From contig JAHWGJ010000012.1 of the NCBI GenBank assembly GCA_020054475.1, positions 1 through 46,610 of the forward strand: a DNA stretch of 46,610 nucleotides. The letters run 5' to 3'. This DNA is from Thermoplasmata archaeon. GTDB taxonomy: Archaea > Thermoplasmatota > E2 > DHVEG-1. Under the pieces are notes generated by a model that saw only the letters and a program-made list of their open reading frames with translations, had not been told where the DNA came from and ran no database searches. The translations under genes and the position numbers were made by a program. Below, in pieces: positions 18,422 through 26,800 of this stretch (positions are counted from its first letter, which is position 1; every line of letters begins with the position of its first letter).

Positions 18422-21400
18422 TTATTTGAATTTCCTTGGAGAAATGATAAATCCATTTTTTGTTTTTCTCCATTGTCCCCATTTTTTTAGGATAGGGGGT
18501 AATATTATTATTGAAGTGATGTATGAATAAATTATTGTCATTGAAGTTATTATTCCAAATTGCTGTTCAGGCGGCATTGGAGCTAATATAAGTATGCCAA
18601 AACCTGCTGCTGTAGTAAGTGCTGCAATAAATAATGCACTTCCGGTATGGCGTATAGTTGCATTTATTGCCTTATCAACGTTTCCACTTAAATCTGCTGT
18701 TAATCTAAATCTTTGTGTTGCGTGTATAGAATAATCAATACCTATACCTATGGTCAGACTAGTTACCATTATTGTCATGATATTAAATGAATAACCCATA
18801 TAGAAAATTGAACCTATTATCCATATTAGACAAATTATTACTGGTAATATTGCTATTAAACCAAGTAATGGATTTTTAAATACAATCATTAGAACTAATG
18901 CTGCTAAAATGATTGATATGAAAGTTGAAATTATTTGGCTTTCTGTCATTGATTTTAATATAGTAAATAATGAAGAATGATAGCCGGTTACTATAGAATT
19001 GGTATAACCATAATTTGTGATATCTTGATTTAATTGTGTATACACTATTTCCATTTGTTTATTAGTATCAATATCATTTTCTTCTGAATAAATAATACTT
19101 GTATAAATTCTAATAATTGTGGAATCATATATTTCACCATTATAATGCAAAACACTTTGAGTCTCAAATTTGTATAATTCAGTATTATAGAGATAATCAA
19201 AAATTCGTATAACATCCATATTTGTTCGGGGAATACCATTTGCATTAATATTATAATCATTTCTTAGGGTTGAATTTTCCTTTATTGCTTTTCTAATCAG
19301 TGAAAGAATCGATGTTGCTTTAGGATTACCTAAAGGATCTTTAGTAACATAAGTATCATCTTTGAAATTTTTAAAAGTTTTATCAATTCCTATTAAAGTG
19401 TCAATAGTAGCAACATTTCCATCAATTAAAATATATTCTTCTGTTTCACTTGCATATGGAAATATTTCTCCAATATCTATCCATAATTTCATTGATTCAT
19501 TTTCTTCAGGTAAAAAATCATTCATATCAAAAGTAGTTTGAACCTGAACAGCACCGATAATCATTATTGATGTGAAAAAAACTGAAAATATTAAAATAAA
19601 TAATCGCCTTTTTAATACAAATTTAGAAATTTTATCCATACTTTTTTCTAAAGTAATTTTTTTTCTATTATTGATAAAGGAAAATTCTTTTTTATTTCTA
19701 TCCAAAATATATCTAAAAGCGGCTTGTATTGTGATAGCAGTAATAAAAGTATAAACTATTCCAATTGCGCAGAGTAATCCAAAATCTCTTAATGGTGGTA
19801 CGCTAGCAGTTAGAAATGATAGAAAAGCTATAACTGTTGTCAAAGTTGCAAGAAACATGGCTAAACCCACATCTTTAATTGATGTAATTATAGCTTTTCC
19901 CGGCGTATTACCTTTTTTTAATTCAGTTCGATAATTGTGAAATAAATGAACTGAATAATCGACACCTAAACCCATTAACAAAGGTACAAGGGCTACGGTC
20001 ATAGTATTAAAACTCATTCCAAGTAAAACCATTGTTCCAAAGATCCATATCATAGATATACTGAGACTAACTAAGGGTAGAATAACATATGAAAGACGTT
20101 TAAACATGAAAAAAAGTATTAAACATATTACGACAAATATTCCCGGAATAATAATTATATTCGCGTCCTCAGTAATCTTATTTAATTCATTTGATATTAT
20201 TGCATTTCCTGTTGCTTTTAATTTAACGTGAAATTCTCGATTATCGCTGTTTTCCAATATATTCACAATTTCCTCACTTGTTTTTCTAATCTCCCCCATC
20301 TGGTGTTTTGCTTTATTCAACTGTACTATTATAAGAGTTGCTTTTGGACCAGATTTCTGATCATAATCTCCAGATAATAAAATCAAAGATGTTGATCTTA
20401 ATTGTTCAAGAAAATAAGGTTGATAGAAAAAATTTATTTTAGATTTATCTTCATTTGGAGCGATATCTAAATTTTCCCATCCATATTCAATATCTTTTAA
20501 AGAAATACTTTCTTTTTCAAAATCCACGTTTTCTAATAAATCAAATAGTTCATTGATATCTTCCCATGAGAAATCTGCAAATTGATTTAATAATTTATTT
20601 GAAATAGATTTGATTAACGGTTTGTTTTGTATTTTTTCAATAAAATTCTGGAGATAAGTAATGTTTACTGTTAACCGTGACCAAGGTTTATTAAAAATTG
20701 GATTTTGATAAATTCTTACCCCCGCTTGGGTTTTTCCAATTTTAGCCGGTATTTCTATATTATTGATTCTGGGTGAAATTCCATAGGCGGATAGTTCTTT
20801 TTTATCTATTTCAATATTAATTCTGTTCTCTTTAAAATTAAAATCTATATTTCCTGTTTCTAATAGTAGGGGAAAAGAAAAATCCTGATCTAAGGTTTTT
20901 ATCCAGAGATAAGCATTTGTTTTGTATGTGTCTGATAATTGTCCTTTACGAATATTATTTATTATATTTTTAATATTTTTAAATAATCCATCTCCGATTT
21001 CCCAGATGGGATATTTAGGTTCCACATGAGCTGAAATGTGATATTCAAGATCTAATCGTTTATCTGGAACTATTAGATTTTTAAAATTAATATACCATTC
21101 CCATGTGTTAATTTTCCTGTGGGGGGATGATATTTCATTTTTAAAATATGATAAATTATAAACTTCTATTGAGAAAATAAATGTTTCATTTGTTGTTTTA
21201 ATAAAATAATTTTTTATATCTAGACTATCTATAGATTTTCCTTCTGTTAATTTTGGATAGGGGTTATAATCAATTTTTTCATTATTATCATCTGATTCAA
21301 TCATAGATATTTCATTATTTTGGATATCCGATAGGAGATCTTTGTATGTATTTTCTATTTGCTCATCTGAACAGTTCATTATTGAATTTCCATATTCGAT

Positions 21401-21748
21401 TTGGCACAATATGTCTATAAATCCAACAAGGCTTACCGTCATATTAATTTCTTCAACTTTTTCAATATCCTTTATTATTCTATATTCCTCTTTTAATGAT
21501 TCAGGAGTTATTACATTAGCAGAATTTTGTCTTTCTACTAATATCATTATTACTTCTCCTATATTTCCAAAATCATCTATAATCTGTAGATTTGCATTAA
21601 CTATATTACTGTCGGGATAGAATTCTTCTGCTGTTGTTTCCATTTCAAGAGAAGGAATTAATAATGAGAAACCAATGGTTATTGTTAGGATGGTTATTAC
21701 AACTATCCATGGTTTTTTTTCAATAAAAAATCCAAGTTTTTCTAGCAT
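18422..21748 (-). CDS. Large MMPL/RND-superfamily membrane transporter
   Basis: The 1108-residue protein has the RND layout in two halves. Each half is one membrane helix, a long outside loop, and a group of five helices. The diagnostic MMPL motif appears twice: LMGLGVDYSVHLFHNYR in the first half and LTIGIGIDYSIHATQRFR in the second, each with Asp-Tyr near the proposed proton path. The first outside loop is very long (about residues 35-520). Archaeal and bacterial HAE3-type relatives export lipids, hopanoids or other hydrophobic compounds using the proton or sodium gradient. The substrate here is unknown. No accessory subunit lies next to it. The ATG has no strong ribosome site but follows a clear AT-rich promoter region. 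Confidence 0.85.
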   Translation of the reverse strand: MLEKLGFFIEKKPWIVVITILTITIGFSLLIPSLEMETTAEEFYPDSNIVNANLQIIDDFGNIGEVIMILVERQNSANVITPESLKEEYRIIKDIEKVEEINMTVSLVGFIDILCQIEYGNSIMNCSDEQIENTYKDLLSDIQNNEISMIESDDNNEKIDYNPYPKLTEGKSIDSLDIKNYFIKTTNETFIFSIEVYNLSYFKNEISSPHRKINTWEWYINFKNLIVPDKRLDLEYHISAHVEPKYPIWEIGDGLFKNIKNIINNIRKGQLSDTYKTNAYLWIKTLDQDFSFPLLLETGNIDFNFKENRINIEIDKKELSAYGISPRINNIEIPAKIGKTQAGVRIYQNPIFNKPWSRLTVNITYLQNFIEKIQNKPLIKSISNKLLNQFADFSWEDINELFDLLENVDFEKESISLKDIEYGWENLDIAPNEDKSKINFFYQPYFLEQLRSTSLILLSGDYDQKSGPKATLIIVQLNKAKHQMGEIRKTSEEIVNILENSDNREFHVKLKATGNAIISNELNKITEDANIIIIPGIFVVICLILFFMFKRLSYVILPLVSLSISMIWIFGTMVLLGMSFNTMTVALVPLLMGLGVDYSVHLFHNYRTELKKGNTPGKAIITSIKDVGLAMFLATLTTVIAFLSFLTASVPPLRDFGLLCAIGIVYTFITAITIQAAFRYILDRNKKEFSFINNRKKITLEKSMDKISKFVLKRRLFILIFSVFFTSIMIIGAVQVQTTFDMNDFLPEENESMKLWIDIGEIFPYASETEEYILIDGNVATIDTLIGIDKTFKNFKDDTYVTKDPLGNPKATSILSLIRKAIKENSTLRNDYNINANGIPRTNMDVIRIFDYLYNTELYKFETQSVLHYNGEIYDSTIIRIYTSIIYSEENDIDTNKQMEIVYTQLNQDITNYGYTNSIVTGYHSSLFTILKSMTESQIISTFISIILAALVLMIVFKNPLLGLIAILPVIICLIWIIGSIFYMGYSFNIMTIMVTSLTIGIGIDYSIHATQRFRLTADLSGNVDKAINATIRHTGSALFIAALTTAAGFGILILAPMPPEQQFGIITSMTIIYSYITSIIILPPILKKWGQWRKTKNGFIISPRKFK

Positions 21749-21964
21749 TTAATTTCCTTCTCTTAAGTTTTTAAAGAGTTTTTTTTAATTGTTCAATATC
21801 TGATTTATTTGTTCCCCTTTTTATATAATATTAATAATAAGTTTGCACAATATATTAATTTTATTATATAATTATGTACTATACTATTCTATTCATTAAT
21901 TAATAATTTTTTTATTTCAAACAAATCATAATAATTAAATATAAATGAAAAATAATGAATAAAA

Positions 21965-22045
21965 TTAATTAACATTGATTAATTTGATTTCTGTATAGTT
22001 GAAAGAAACTTCTTTATCTAAATCTAATGCCTTAATTTCTGCCAT
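21965..22045 (-). pseudogene. Truncated duplicate of the 68-residue gene at 22971-23177
   Basis: The first 20 codons (MAEIKALDLDKEVSFNYTEI) differ at only three positions from the start of the intact copy (MAEVKAVDLDKEVTFNYTEI). The frame then runs into unrelated sequence and stops after 26 residues. Similarity also extends upstream of the ATG for about 65 bases, so promoter and gene start were duplicated together. Confidence 0.7.
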
Positions 22046-22131
22046 ACAATCAATATGAAAATAATTTTTTATTAGATTTTGTAGTAAAATAATGAAAGTA
22101 TATATTATGTTCAAAAATGTTAGTAGAAGTA

Positions 22132-22189
22132 TGAGAGAAAGGAATGCAGGTAGGATTATATGTACACATATAAAAAATACTTTCTCTCA
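22132..22189 (+). ncRNA. Nested hairpin, possible small RNA
   Basis: TGAGAGAAAG (22132-22141) pairs perfectly with CTTTCTCTCA (22180-22189), and inside it TATATGT pairs with ACATATA. It lies upstream of the truncated duplicate gene in the same relative place that another hairpin pair (23263-23327) takes beside the intact copy. Confidence 0.35.
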
Positions 22190-22230
22190 GTTTAAAGTCC
22201 CCTACTTACTTACCTTCGTTTTTAATAAAG

Positions 22231-22244
22231 ACATATTAATATGT
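22231..22244. promoter_or_regulatory. Perfect 14-bp palindrome, possible operator
   Basis: ACATATTAATATGT reads the same on both strands, 94 bases upstream of the 34-residue reading frame. AT-only palindromes arise by chance in such DNA, so confidence is low. Confidence 0.3.
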
Positions 22245-22338
22245 TCATTATAATATAAATGTTATTGTGTTAATATGAAACATTTGTTTCTTTTAATGCC
22301 GATAAACATAAAATCTTAGTATGTGATAATAAAAACTA

Positions 22339-22443
22339 ATGCTTGATATAAAAAAGATAAAGCCAGAACCATATAATAAAGATGAAAAGGAATTTCTTGA
22401 CGAACTTATAAAAAAATATGGTAAAGGATTAGGAACTAAATAA
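22339..22443 (+). CDS. Possible 34-residue peptide
   Basis: ATG to TAA encodes a charged peptide, KIKPEPYNKDEKEFLDELIK then KYGKGLGTK. It has a helix-like second half and no membrane segment. No family is recognised and there is no clear ribosome site. It is listed because the composition is protein-like and it sits in a row of similar tiny genes. Confidence 0.35.
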   Translation: MLDIKKIKPEPYNKDEKEFLDELIKKYGKGLGTK

Positions 22444-22633
22444 GAGAAATATAGAGTATTTAAGCAAAAAAAATAATGTTTGAGGGATGGTGAGACAATT
22501 AATCTTTCTTCTTTCTTTGAACATATATTAAATATGATTTTATTTTATTGATATTTTGTAATAAAAAATTGTATTAAGTTTTATGTTCTAAAATAATTTA
22601 ACCAAATTTACTAAAGTTAATGAGGTTTAATAT

Positions 22634-22825
22634 ATGGTAAAAACAAATGATGAATTCGATAGCAGAATCAATGAATTTTATCAATATCTAGAACAAAGAC
22701 TTGAAATCCAAGAAGAAATAGATAAACAGATAAATTTTGATAAAACCTCTAAATCAGATAAGATTATCTTTAAAAAAGATGGACAACCTATTCCTTCTAT
22801 CTATTTAATTTATTTAAATAGATAA
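22634..22825 (+). CDS. Small hypothetical protein
   Basis: A 63-residue protein with a strongly charged, probably coiled helix (DEFDSRINEFYQYLEQRLEI, then QEEIDKQ) and a beta-like tail. The ATG has GAGGTT at a proper distance upstream. No family is recognised. It belongs to the small-gene island at 22,300-24,500. Confidence 0.5.
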   Translation: MVKTNDEFDSRINEFYQYLEQRLEIQEEIDKQINFDKTSKSDKIIFKKDGQPIPSIYLIYLNR

Positions 22826-22970
22826 AAGGAAAGATGGGAGAATAGAGGTATAAAAGAGAGATGGGAGTGAAGGAGGAGGGATGAAAAAATAATCCGAATT
22901 CCCTATTCTCAATAACATATTCTGTAACTTTGGTTATATAAGGGTTATTTGACAGATATTATCCAGAAGA

Positions 22971-23177
22971 TTAATCTTTAAATAGATGTGGTTTTCTTTG
23001 TCTAATAACATCAAATCTATAATGAAGTTCTTTAGTTTTTTTTATAGTGTGTGATAACATAGGATATGCAATATCAAGAGATACTAGCATATCTATAAAC
23101 TCATTAGTTTTATTGATGATTTCTGTATAGTTGAAAGTAACTTCTTTATCTAAATCTACTGCCTTAACTTCTGCCAT
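22971..23177 (-). CDS. Small hypothetical protein, duplicated in the island
   Basis: A 68-residue protein, helical after a short N-terminal strand (TNEFIDMLVSLDIAYPMLSH, then KTKELHYRFDVI). No family is recognised. A copy cut after 20 codons lies at 21965-22045 and shares its upstream region, which supports it being a real transcription unit. Upstream on the minus strand, TTATATAC and CTTATAATAC are TATA-like; there is no ribosome site. Confidence 0.55.
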   Translation of the reverse strand: MAEVKAVDLDKEVTFNYTEIINKTNEFIDMLVSLDIAYPMLSHTIKKTKELHYRFDVIRQRKPHLFKD

Positions 23178-23262
23178 AAAATCAAGATGAGACTGATTAT
23201 TTATTAGAAGTATTATAAGAATAATAAAAGTATATAATATCTCTAAAAATTAGGAGAGAGGG

Positions 23263-23327
23263 GAGATGATGGCAGAACCTCATCGTCTCAAGATTAGGAT
23301 TGGGTAGGCTAAAAAACGATATACCCA
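23263..23327 (+). ncRNA. Two-hairpin structure, possible small RNA
   Basis: GAGATGATG, a 9-base loop, then CATCGTCTC form a 9-bp stem with one G-U pair, and TGGGTA, a 15-base loop, then TACCCA form a second stem. The stretch is richer in G and C than its surroundings, as structured RNAs in AT-rich archaea often are. It is not a recognised family. Confidence 0.4.
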
Positions 23328-23376
23328 AATTATTACTCCCCACTCAATAATATACTTGTAACTAATGGTATTAATA

Positions 23377-23392
23377 GTTAACGATTGTTAAC
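23377..23392. promoter_or_regulatory. Paired GTTAAC motif
   Basis: GTTAAC, four bases, then GTTAAC. Each half is itself a palindrome. It lies just upstream of the first 29-bp motif copy and could be a binding site for a dimeric regulator. Confidence 0.3.
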
Positions 23393-23411
23393 TCGTCAAT
23401 ATATGATAAAT

Positions 23412-23440
23412 ATTAACATCTACTATGCATAGGTTTAATA
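23412..23440 (+). promoter_or_regulatory. 29-bp upstream motif, copy 1
   Basis: ATTAACATCT, 7 bases, then ATAGGTTTAATA. The same layout occurs at 23684-23712 and 23852-23880, each time upstream of a small gene on the plus strand. Here the gene starts 77 bases later at 23517. Confidence 0.6.
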
Positions 23441-23516
23441 TGTAGGCTTATGTTATGGGATATGGGTTAGTATATTCTTATTAAATAATTTTGTAAATTT
23501 TTGAGGTATAAAAAAA

Positions 23517-23669
23517 ATGAAATATCAACTAAACCGAGGTAATTTCTGTGATATATCTGAATGTAGTAATAGAGCTAGAATAAAAGGATTGTGTGGGAAT
23601 TGTTATCAACGTAATAAGATCAAGAAAAAGAAAGAACTAATTCTTAAAAGATTTGCTCTAAACTTTTAA
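23517..23669 (+). CDS. Small four-Cys zinc-finger-like protein
   Basis: A 50-residue basic protein. Cys residues at CDISEC and CGNC, 13 residues apart, could bind one zinc ion, and the Lys/Arg-rich C terminus (QRNKIKKKKELILKRF) suggests nucleic-acid binding. Such mini-proteins are common in archaeal viruses and plasmids. The ATG follows TTGAGGTATAAAAAA, a good GAGGT ribosome site. Copy 1 of the 29-bp motif lies upstream. Confidence 0.6.
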   Translation: MKYQLNRGNFCDISECSNRARIKGLCGNCYQRNKIKKKKELILKRFALNF

Positions 23670-23683
23670 ATTTGAAAATATCC

Positions 23684-23712
23684 TTTAACATCTAATAAGA
23701 ATAGGTTTATTA
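23684..23712 (+). promoter_or_regulatory. 29-bp upstream motif, copy 2
   Basis: TTTAACATCT, 7 bases, then ATAGGTTTATTA. It lies just after the zinc-finger-like gene and 37 bases before the next ATG at 23750. Confidence 0.6.
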
Positions 23713-23749
23713 GTTAAGTTATACTTATAATAAATAGGGGAATTTATAA

Positions 23750-23851
23750 ATGTCTGAAACATCTAATAAATTTAATTTGCATAAAGAAAGAAGATATAGT
23801 GAAATAGCTCAAAGAAGGAAAGAATCAAGAATACGTTATAAGAGAAAATAG
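23750..23851 (+). CDS. Tiny basic protein
   Basis: A 33-residue, Arg/Lys-rich peptide (HKERRYSEIAQRRKESRIRY then KRK). The ATG follows AGGGGAATTTATAA, a good ribosome site, which together with the upstream motif makes expression likely. It could bind RNA or DNA, but no family is recognised. Confidence 0.5.
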   Translation: MSETSNKFNLHKERRYSEIAQRRKESRIRYKRK

Positions 23852-23880
23852 TTTAACATCTGTTAAACATAGATTTATTA
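23852..23880 (+). promoter_or_regulatory. 29-bp upstream motif, copy 3
   Basis: TTTAACATCT, 7 bases, then ATAGATTTATTA. It begins directly after the stop of the tiny basic gene and lies 99 bases before the ATG at 23980. Confidence 0.6.
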
Positions 23881-23979
23881 GATATGGTTAATTTATAAGA
23901 ATATTTGCATATCGTTCAAATATTATAGATTTGGTTTTTAATATATTAAAATTTATAAGATATATTAAGGAATGATAAA

Positions 23980-24294
23980 ATGGAAAAAATGTTTGGAATA
24001 ATTGGAATAGTAATGATTTTAGTAGGTTCTATTTTTATTATACCCTCATTAGGCGTGAGTGTAGAAGAAGACTTTGGAGAATTAGAATTGAATTTGAAAG
24101 TTCTTTTGGTTATAGGTGGTAGAATAAATGTTTATAATGATGAAAATTAGTTATATGGTTTTGGAACAATAGTTTATACAGATGGAGAAACATCTATACT
24201 TAAAAGTTATGTTTTTAATTTTAAAGGAATACCTTTTTTCGTTACAAAAGGATTATTGATATCAATTTGTATTTACACACCAGCAGATATTTAA
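23980..24294 (+). pseudogene. Small membrane-anchored protein with an internal in-frame TAG
   Basis: ATG 23980 has AAGGA at proper spacing. It opens with a membrane segment (MFGIIGIVMILVGSIFIIPS). The frame meets TAG at 24148-24150 after 56 residues, then continues open for 47 codons to TAA 24294 (LYGFGTIVYTDGETSILKSY, then IPFFVTKGLL). The second part reads as beta-rich protein in the same style, so the full product was probably about 104 residues. Either the gene is broken by a nonsense change or the 56-residue form is the product. TAG ends other genes in this window (for example 4090 and 23851), so pyrrolysine reading is not supported. Confidence 0.5.
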
Positions 24295-24325
24295 AATTTA
24301 ATATGGAAGATTTGAAAGATATCAT

Positions 24326-24472
24326 TTAAGATCTTTTAATTATAGATATATTAGATTTTATAACCTTATCACAATAAGGACACTTACTTTCATTAAAATG
24401 TTCTACATATTCTCTATTAATTCTATTTCTCCAATCCTTATCAATCTTCTTTACGAAATCTAAATCTACCAT
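24326..24472 (-). CDS. Possible 48-residue protein with one CPYC motif
   Basis: MVDLDFVKKIDKDWRNRINR, then ESKCPYCDKVIKSNISI. One CxxC pair followed by a short strand is half a zinc knuckle, so it may work as a dimer or be a fragment of a larger protein. It runs convergent to the interrupted membrane gene. No family is recognised. Confidence 0.45.
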   Translation of the reverse strand: MVDLDFVKKIDKDWRNRINREYVEHFNESKCPYCDKVIKSNISIIKRS

Positions 24473-24697
24473 TACTATCAAAAGAGAAATATTGTATAAA
24501 GTATATTAATAATCAGAAAATGTTAGGATTAAACCAAATAATTTAAAAAAAATATATTAAATTTACCAATAATTTTAAATAAAATTTCTTTTTTCACTGA
24601 CAAAATGAAAGTTGTTAAGATATCTTATTATCATTCGTAAAAATACTATAATTATTAAATACGAATAGTCAATAACAACAGAAGGTGAAAATCTAAA

Positions 24698-26716
24698 ATG
24701 GATATGTCTATAATTGTACCTATTAGTGGAATTTTTGCATTATTATCTGCAATTTTCCTCTTTTATTCTGTAAAAAAACAAAATCCCGGAAATGAGAAGA
24801 TGCAAGAGTTGAGTAGTGCTATAAGAAAAGGGTCAATGGCGTTTTTGAAAAGTGAATATAAAATATTAGTAATTTTTGTAATAATAGTTACTTTATTACT
24901 ATATGCTGCTTCATTTATAGAAGGTAGTCAAATGGAATGGGGCTTATCTGTTTCATTTATTGTTGGTGCTCTTTTTTCAGCAATTACAGGTAATATTGGA
25001 ATGAGAACAGCTACAATGTCAAATTCAAGAACTGCAGAAGGAACAAAAAAATCTCTAAGTAAGGGGCTTTCAATAGCTTTTTCCAGTGGTGCTGTAATGG
25101 GGATGTCTGTAGTTGGCTTAGGTGTTTTAGGAGTTTTTGTTTTATATACAATTTTTAATAATACAAGTATATTATTTGGGTTTGGATTTGGTGCTTCATC
25201 AATAGCATTATTTGCTAGAGTTGGTGGCGGAATTTATACAAAATCAGCTGATGTAGGTGCTGATCTAGTAGGTAAAGTTGAAGCAGGGATACCTGAAGAT
25301 GACCCCAGAAATCCAGCTGTTATCGCGGATCAAGTAGGAGATAATGTAGGTGATGTTGCTGGTATGGGTGCCGATCTTTTCGAATCTTATGTTGATTCAA
25401 TTATAGCAACAATGGCTTTAGCTGCAATTGCGGGAGGTTTCGCGTCAATTGAAAATGCGGTAATGCTTCCATTAATCATAGCTGGATTTGGAATTATATC
25501 ATCAATTATTGGGACATTATTAGTTGTTTTTGGAAAGGGAAAAAATTTGTATAGTGTATTAAGAAATTCATTATTTTTAGCGACTTTTTTAACTGCTTTA
25601 TTTGCAGGAATTGCCACTTGGTATTTCATTGGATCATTATATCCATTCTATGCAATGCTGGCGGGTCTTATCGCGGGAATAATTATTGGATTAAGTACTG
25701 AATACTTCACTTCAGAAAAAAGAAAACCTGCTCAAGATATTGCAAAATCCGCAAAAACAGGTCCTGCCACTGTTATTATTCAGGGTATGATGACTGGAAT
25801 GATTAGTACAATTGTTCCTGTACTTGCAGTGGTTGCAGCTATGCTTATAGCATATTATTTTGCAGGTTTTTATGGTGTAGCAATTTCTGCTGTTGGAATG
25901 TTAAGTATTCTAGGTGTTTCACTTGCAACTGATTGTTATGGTCCAGTAGCTGATAATGCACAAGGAATATCCGAAATGGCCGGAATGGGTAAAGAAATTA
26001 GGGGGAGAACAGAACAATTAGATGCAGTTGGAAATACCACTGCTGCAATGGGAAAGGGTTTCGCAATAGGTTCAGCTGCGATAACTTCTCTTGCATTGAT
26101 ATTTACATATATTGTAACTGCTAATTTTCTTTTACCAGAAGGAGAAACACTTAGTCTGTCTTTAGGTGATCCATATGTTATTGCAGGAATATTTATTGGT
26201 GCAATGTTACCATTTGTTTTTACAGCTTTAACTTTAGGAGCAGTTGGAAAAGCAGCTTATGCCATGGTTGAAGAAGTACGAAGACAATTTAAAGAATTAA
26301 ATCTTTTAAATAATGATAAAAACAAACCAGATTATGAACGATGTATTAAAATAAGTACAAATAGAGCGTTAAAAGAAATGATTTTACCAAGTTTAATGGC
26401 TGTAATTTCTCCAATAATTGTTGGAATTGTTCTAAAACCAGCGGGATTAGGTGGGTTACTCATAGGTTCAATTGCATCAGGTTTCTTATTAGCCGTATTC
26501 CTTGCAAATGCAGGAGGAGCTTGGGATAATGCAAAAAAATATATTGAATCTGGAAATATGGGGGGTAAAGGTTCGGAAGCGCATAAAGCAACAGTTATTG
26601 GTGATACAGTTGGAGATCCGATGAAAGATACTTCAGGTCCATCTTTGAATATACTTATAAAACTAATGTCAATTGTATCACTTGTATTTCTACCATTAAT
26701 TATTGCTCTAGGTTAA
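24698..26716 (+). CDS. hppA: Membrane-bound ion-translocating pyrophosphatase, potassium-dependent type
   Basis: The 672-residue protein has about 16 membrane helices. Substrate and magnesium motifs are intact: DVGADLVGKVEAGIPEDDPR at about residues 185-204, DNVGDVAGMGADLFESY close behind, and DNAQGISEMAG plus the C-terminal GDTVGDPMKDTSGPSLN. It hydrolyses pyrophosphate and pumps protons or sodium out across the membrane. The stretch GNTTAAMGKGFAIGSAA at about residues 446-462 has Ala where potassium-independent enzymes have Lys, so it should need potassium. The ion pumped is not settled by what I can see. AGGTGA precedes the ATG. It has its own promoter region, with the transcription/ribosome operon following after a short gap. 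Confidence 0.95.
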   Translation: MDMSIIVPISGIFALLSAIFLFYSVKKQNPGNEKMQELSSAIRKGSMAFLKSEYKILVIFVIIVTLLLYAASFIEGSQMEWGLSVSFIVGALFSAITGNIGMRTATMSNSRTAEGTKKSLSKGLSIAFSSGAVMGMSVVGLGVLGVFVLYTIFNNTSILFGFGFGASSIALFARVGGGIYTKSADVGADLVGKVEAGIPEDDPRNPAVIADQVGDNVGDVAGMGADLFESYVDSIIATMALAAIAGGFASIENAVMLPLIIAGFGIISSIIGTLLVVFGKGKNLYSVLRNSLFLATFLTALFAGIATWYFIGSLYPFYAMLAGLIAGIIIGLSTEYFTSEKRKPAQDIAKSAKTGPATVIIQGMMTGMISTIVPVLAVVAAMLIAYYFAGFYGVAISAVGMLSILGVSLATDCYGPVADNAQGISEMAGMGKEIRGRTEQLDAVGNTTAAMGKGFAIGSAAITSLALIFTYIVTANFLLPEGETLSLSLGDPYVIAGIFIGAMLPFVFTALTLGAVGKAAYAMVEEVRRQFKELNLLNNDKNKPDYERCIKISTNRALKEMILPSLMAVISPIIVGIVLKPAGLGGLLIGSIASGFLLAVFLANAGGAWDNAKKYIESGNMGGKGSEAHKATVIGDTVGDPMKDTSGPSLNILIKLMSIVSLVFLPLIIALG

Positions 26717-26800
26717 TAAAATAATAAACCTTATTCAAAAAGCATATAAGGAGTAAGAATATAACAGGTCGACTGTTTATTATATTGAGTAGTGAATTAT

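Larger units (their letters stand above)
21749..22338. other. 590-bp stretch with no intact gene
   Basis: The first 200 bases are nearly pure AT with no recognisable gene. The rest contains a broken copy of the gene at 22971-23177 (21965-22045), a nested hairpin (22132-22189) and a 14-bp palindrome (22231-22244). Confidence 0.5.
23178..23516. other. 339-bp gap between small genes, with structured sequence
   Basis: The gap holds the shared upstream region of the duplicated small gene, a two-hairpin structure (23263-23327), a paired GTTAAC motif (23377-23392) and the first copy of the 29-bp upstream motif (23412-23440). No reading frame of note is seen. Confidence 0.5.
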
